From: JACCXG01 sp963836735
Lineage (GTDB): Bacteria > Acidobacteriota > Vicinamibacteria > Vicinamibacterales > 2-12-FULL-66-21
DNA length: 64,000 nt
Reading direction: 5' to 3'
NCBI GenBank assembly: GCA_963836735.1
Contig: CAWIKP010000025.1
Location: 734,680-798,679, forward strand
The position numbers were made by a program, and so were the translations under genes. The notes under the pieces are model-generated. The model worked only from the letters and a program-made list of their open reading frames with translations, was not told the origin of the DNA and made no database searches. Position 1 is the first letter of the stretch; every line of letters starts with the position of its first letter. This document shows positions 63,924 through 64,000 of the stretch, piece after piece.

Positions 63924-64000
63924 GACCTGCGCCGTGTGATCATCTGTCGATGCCACCGTCGACCTCAACCCGCGCGCTGTTTCGCGTCCTCTTCTTCTCC

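Overview
This window is GC-rich bacterial chromosome, most consistent with an Acidobacteriota genome of the Vicinamibacterales type. That placement is inference from family content, not from a marker gene: an ADOP-type duplicated MacB/FtsX permease, an ASPIC/UnbV protein coupled to a TPR protein, PVC-type dehydrogenase/cytochrome c fusions, an M56 peptidase-TonB fusion with a BlaI repressor, and a Tm-1-like/TIM-barrel pair. No rRNA, tRNA, CRISPR array or intact transposase was seen.

Layout. 1-5.0 kb: sugar-type ABC importer (ATPase, two permeases) divergent from an IclR-HTH/periplasmic-binding-fold regulator, with overlapping palindromes between them. 5.0-7.6 kb: ABC-2 exporter ATPase and a permease with an unusual C-terminal extension. 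7.7-13.2 kb: proteasome-like Anbu cluster (transglutaminase, alpha-E protein, circularly permuted ATP-grasp enzyme, Anbu peptidase, and a divergent second transglutaminase). 13.5-19.0 kb: symporter, PVC-type dehydrogenase/cytochrome and esterase, probably one operon. 19.1-24.4 kb: unknown exported protein, PLP decarboxylase, membrane protein, putative sigma partner and ECF sigma factor. 24.5-30.4 kb: esterase, ADOP permease, M56-TonB protein and BlaI. 30.5-37.3 kb: SecA-like ATPase, MoaD-like protein with a BNR propeller, TPR and ASPIC proteins. 37.3-43.5 kb: HxlR regulator/FAD oxidase pair, then a cytochrome-cupin-TIM barrel-Tm-1 operon. 43.5-49.7 kb: a 1663-residue ThuA/PVC/cytochrome/ThuA protein and a dienelactone hydrolase. 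50.2-55.6 kb: HTTM-like protein, two GT2 glycosyltransferases, sulfatase. 55.6-58.8 kb: remnants of an arylsulfatase, a DUF1254/DUF1214 protein and a phenol-MetA-type outer-membrane protein. 58.8-63.9 kb: OmpA-like protein, di-haem cytochrome and a PD40 propeller protein.

Two features run across the window. First, intergenic palindromes are abundant. The main family has arms made of CAACTCCCAA-type units and a second, nested hairpin inside; in several places the repeats form the last codons or stop codon of the adjacent gene. Second, many otherwise convincing genes are broken by small indels. These are clustered (1.6-2.7, 6-7, 15.3-17.8, 30.7-32.1 and 55.9-63.5 kb) while 38.2-49.7 kb is clean. 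I cannot tell local assembly or sequencing error from real decay. For broken genes the span given is that of the reconstructed reading frame.
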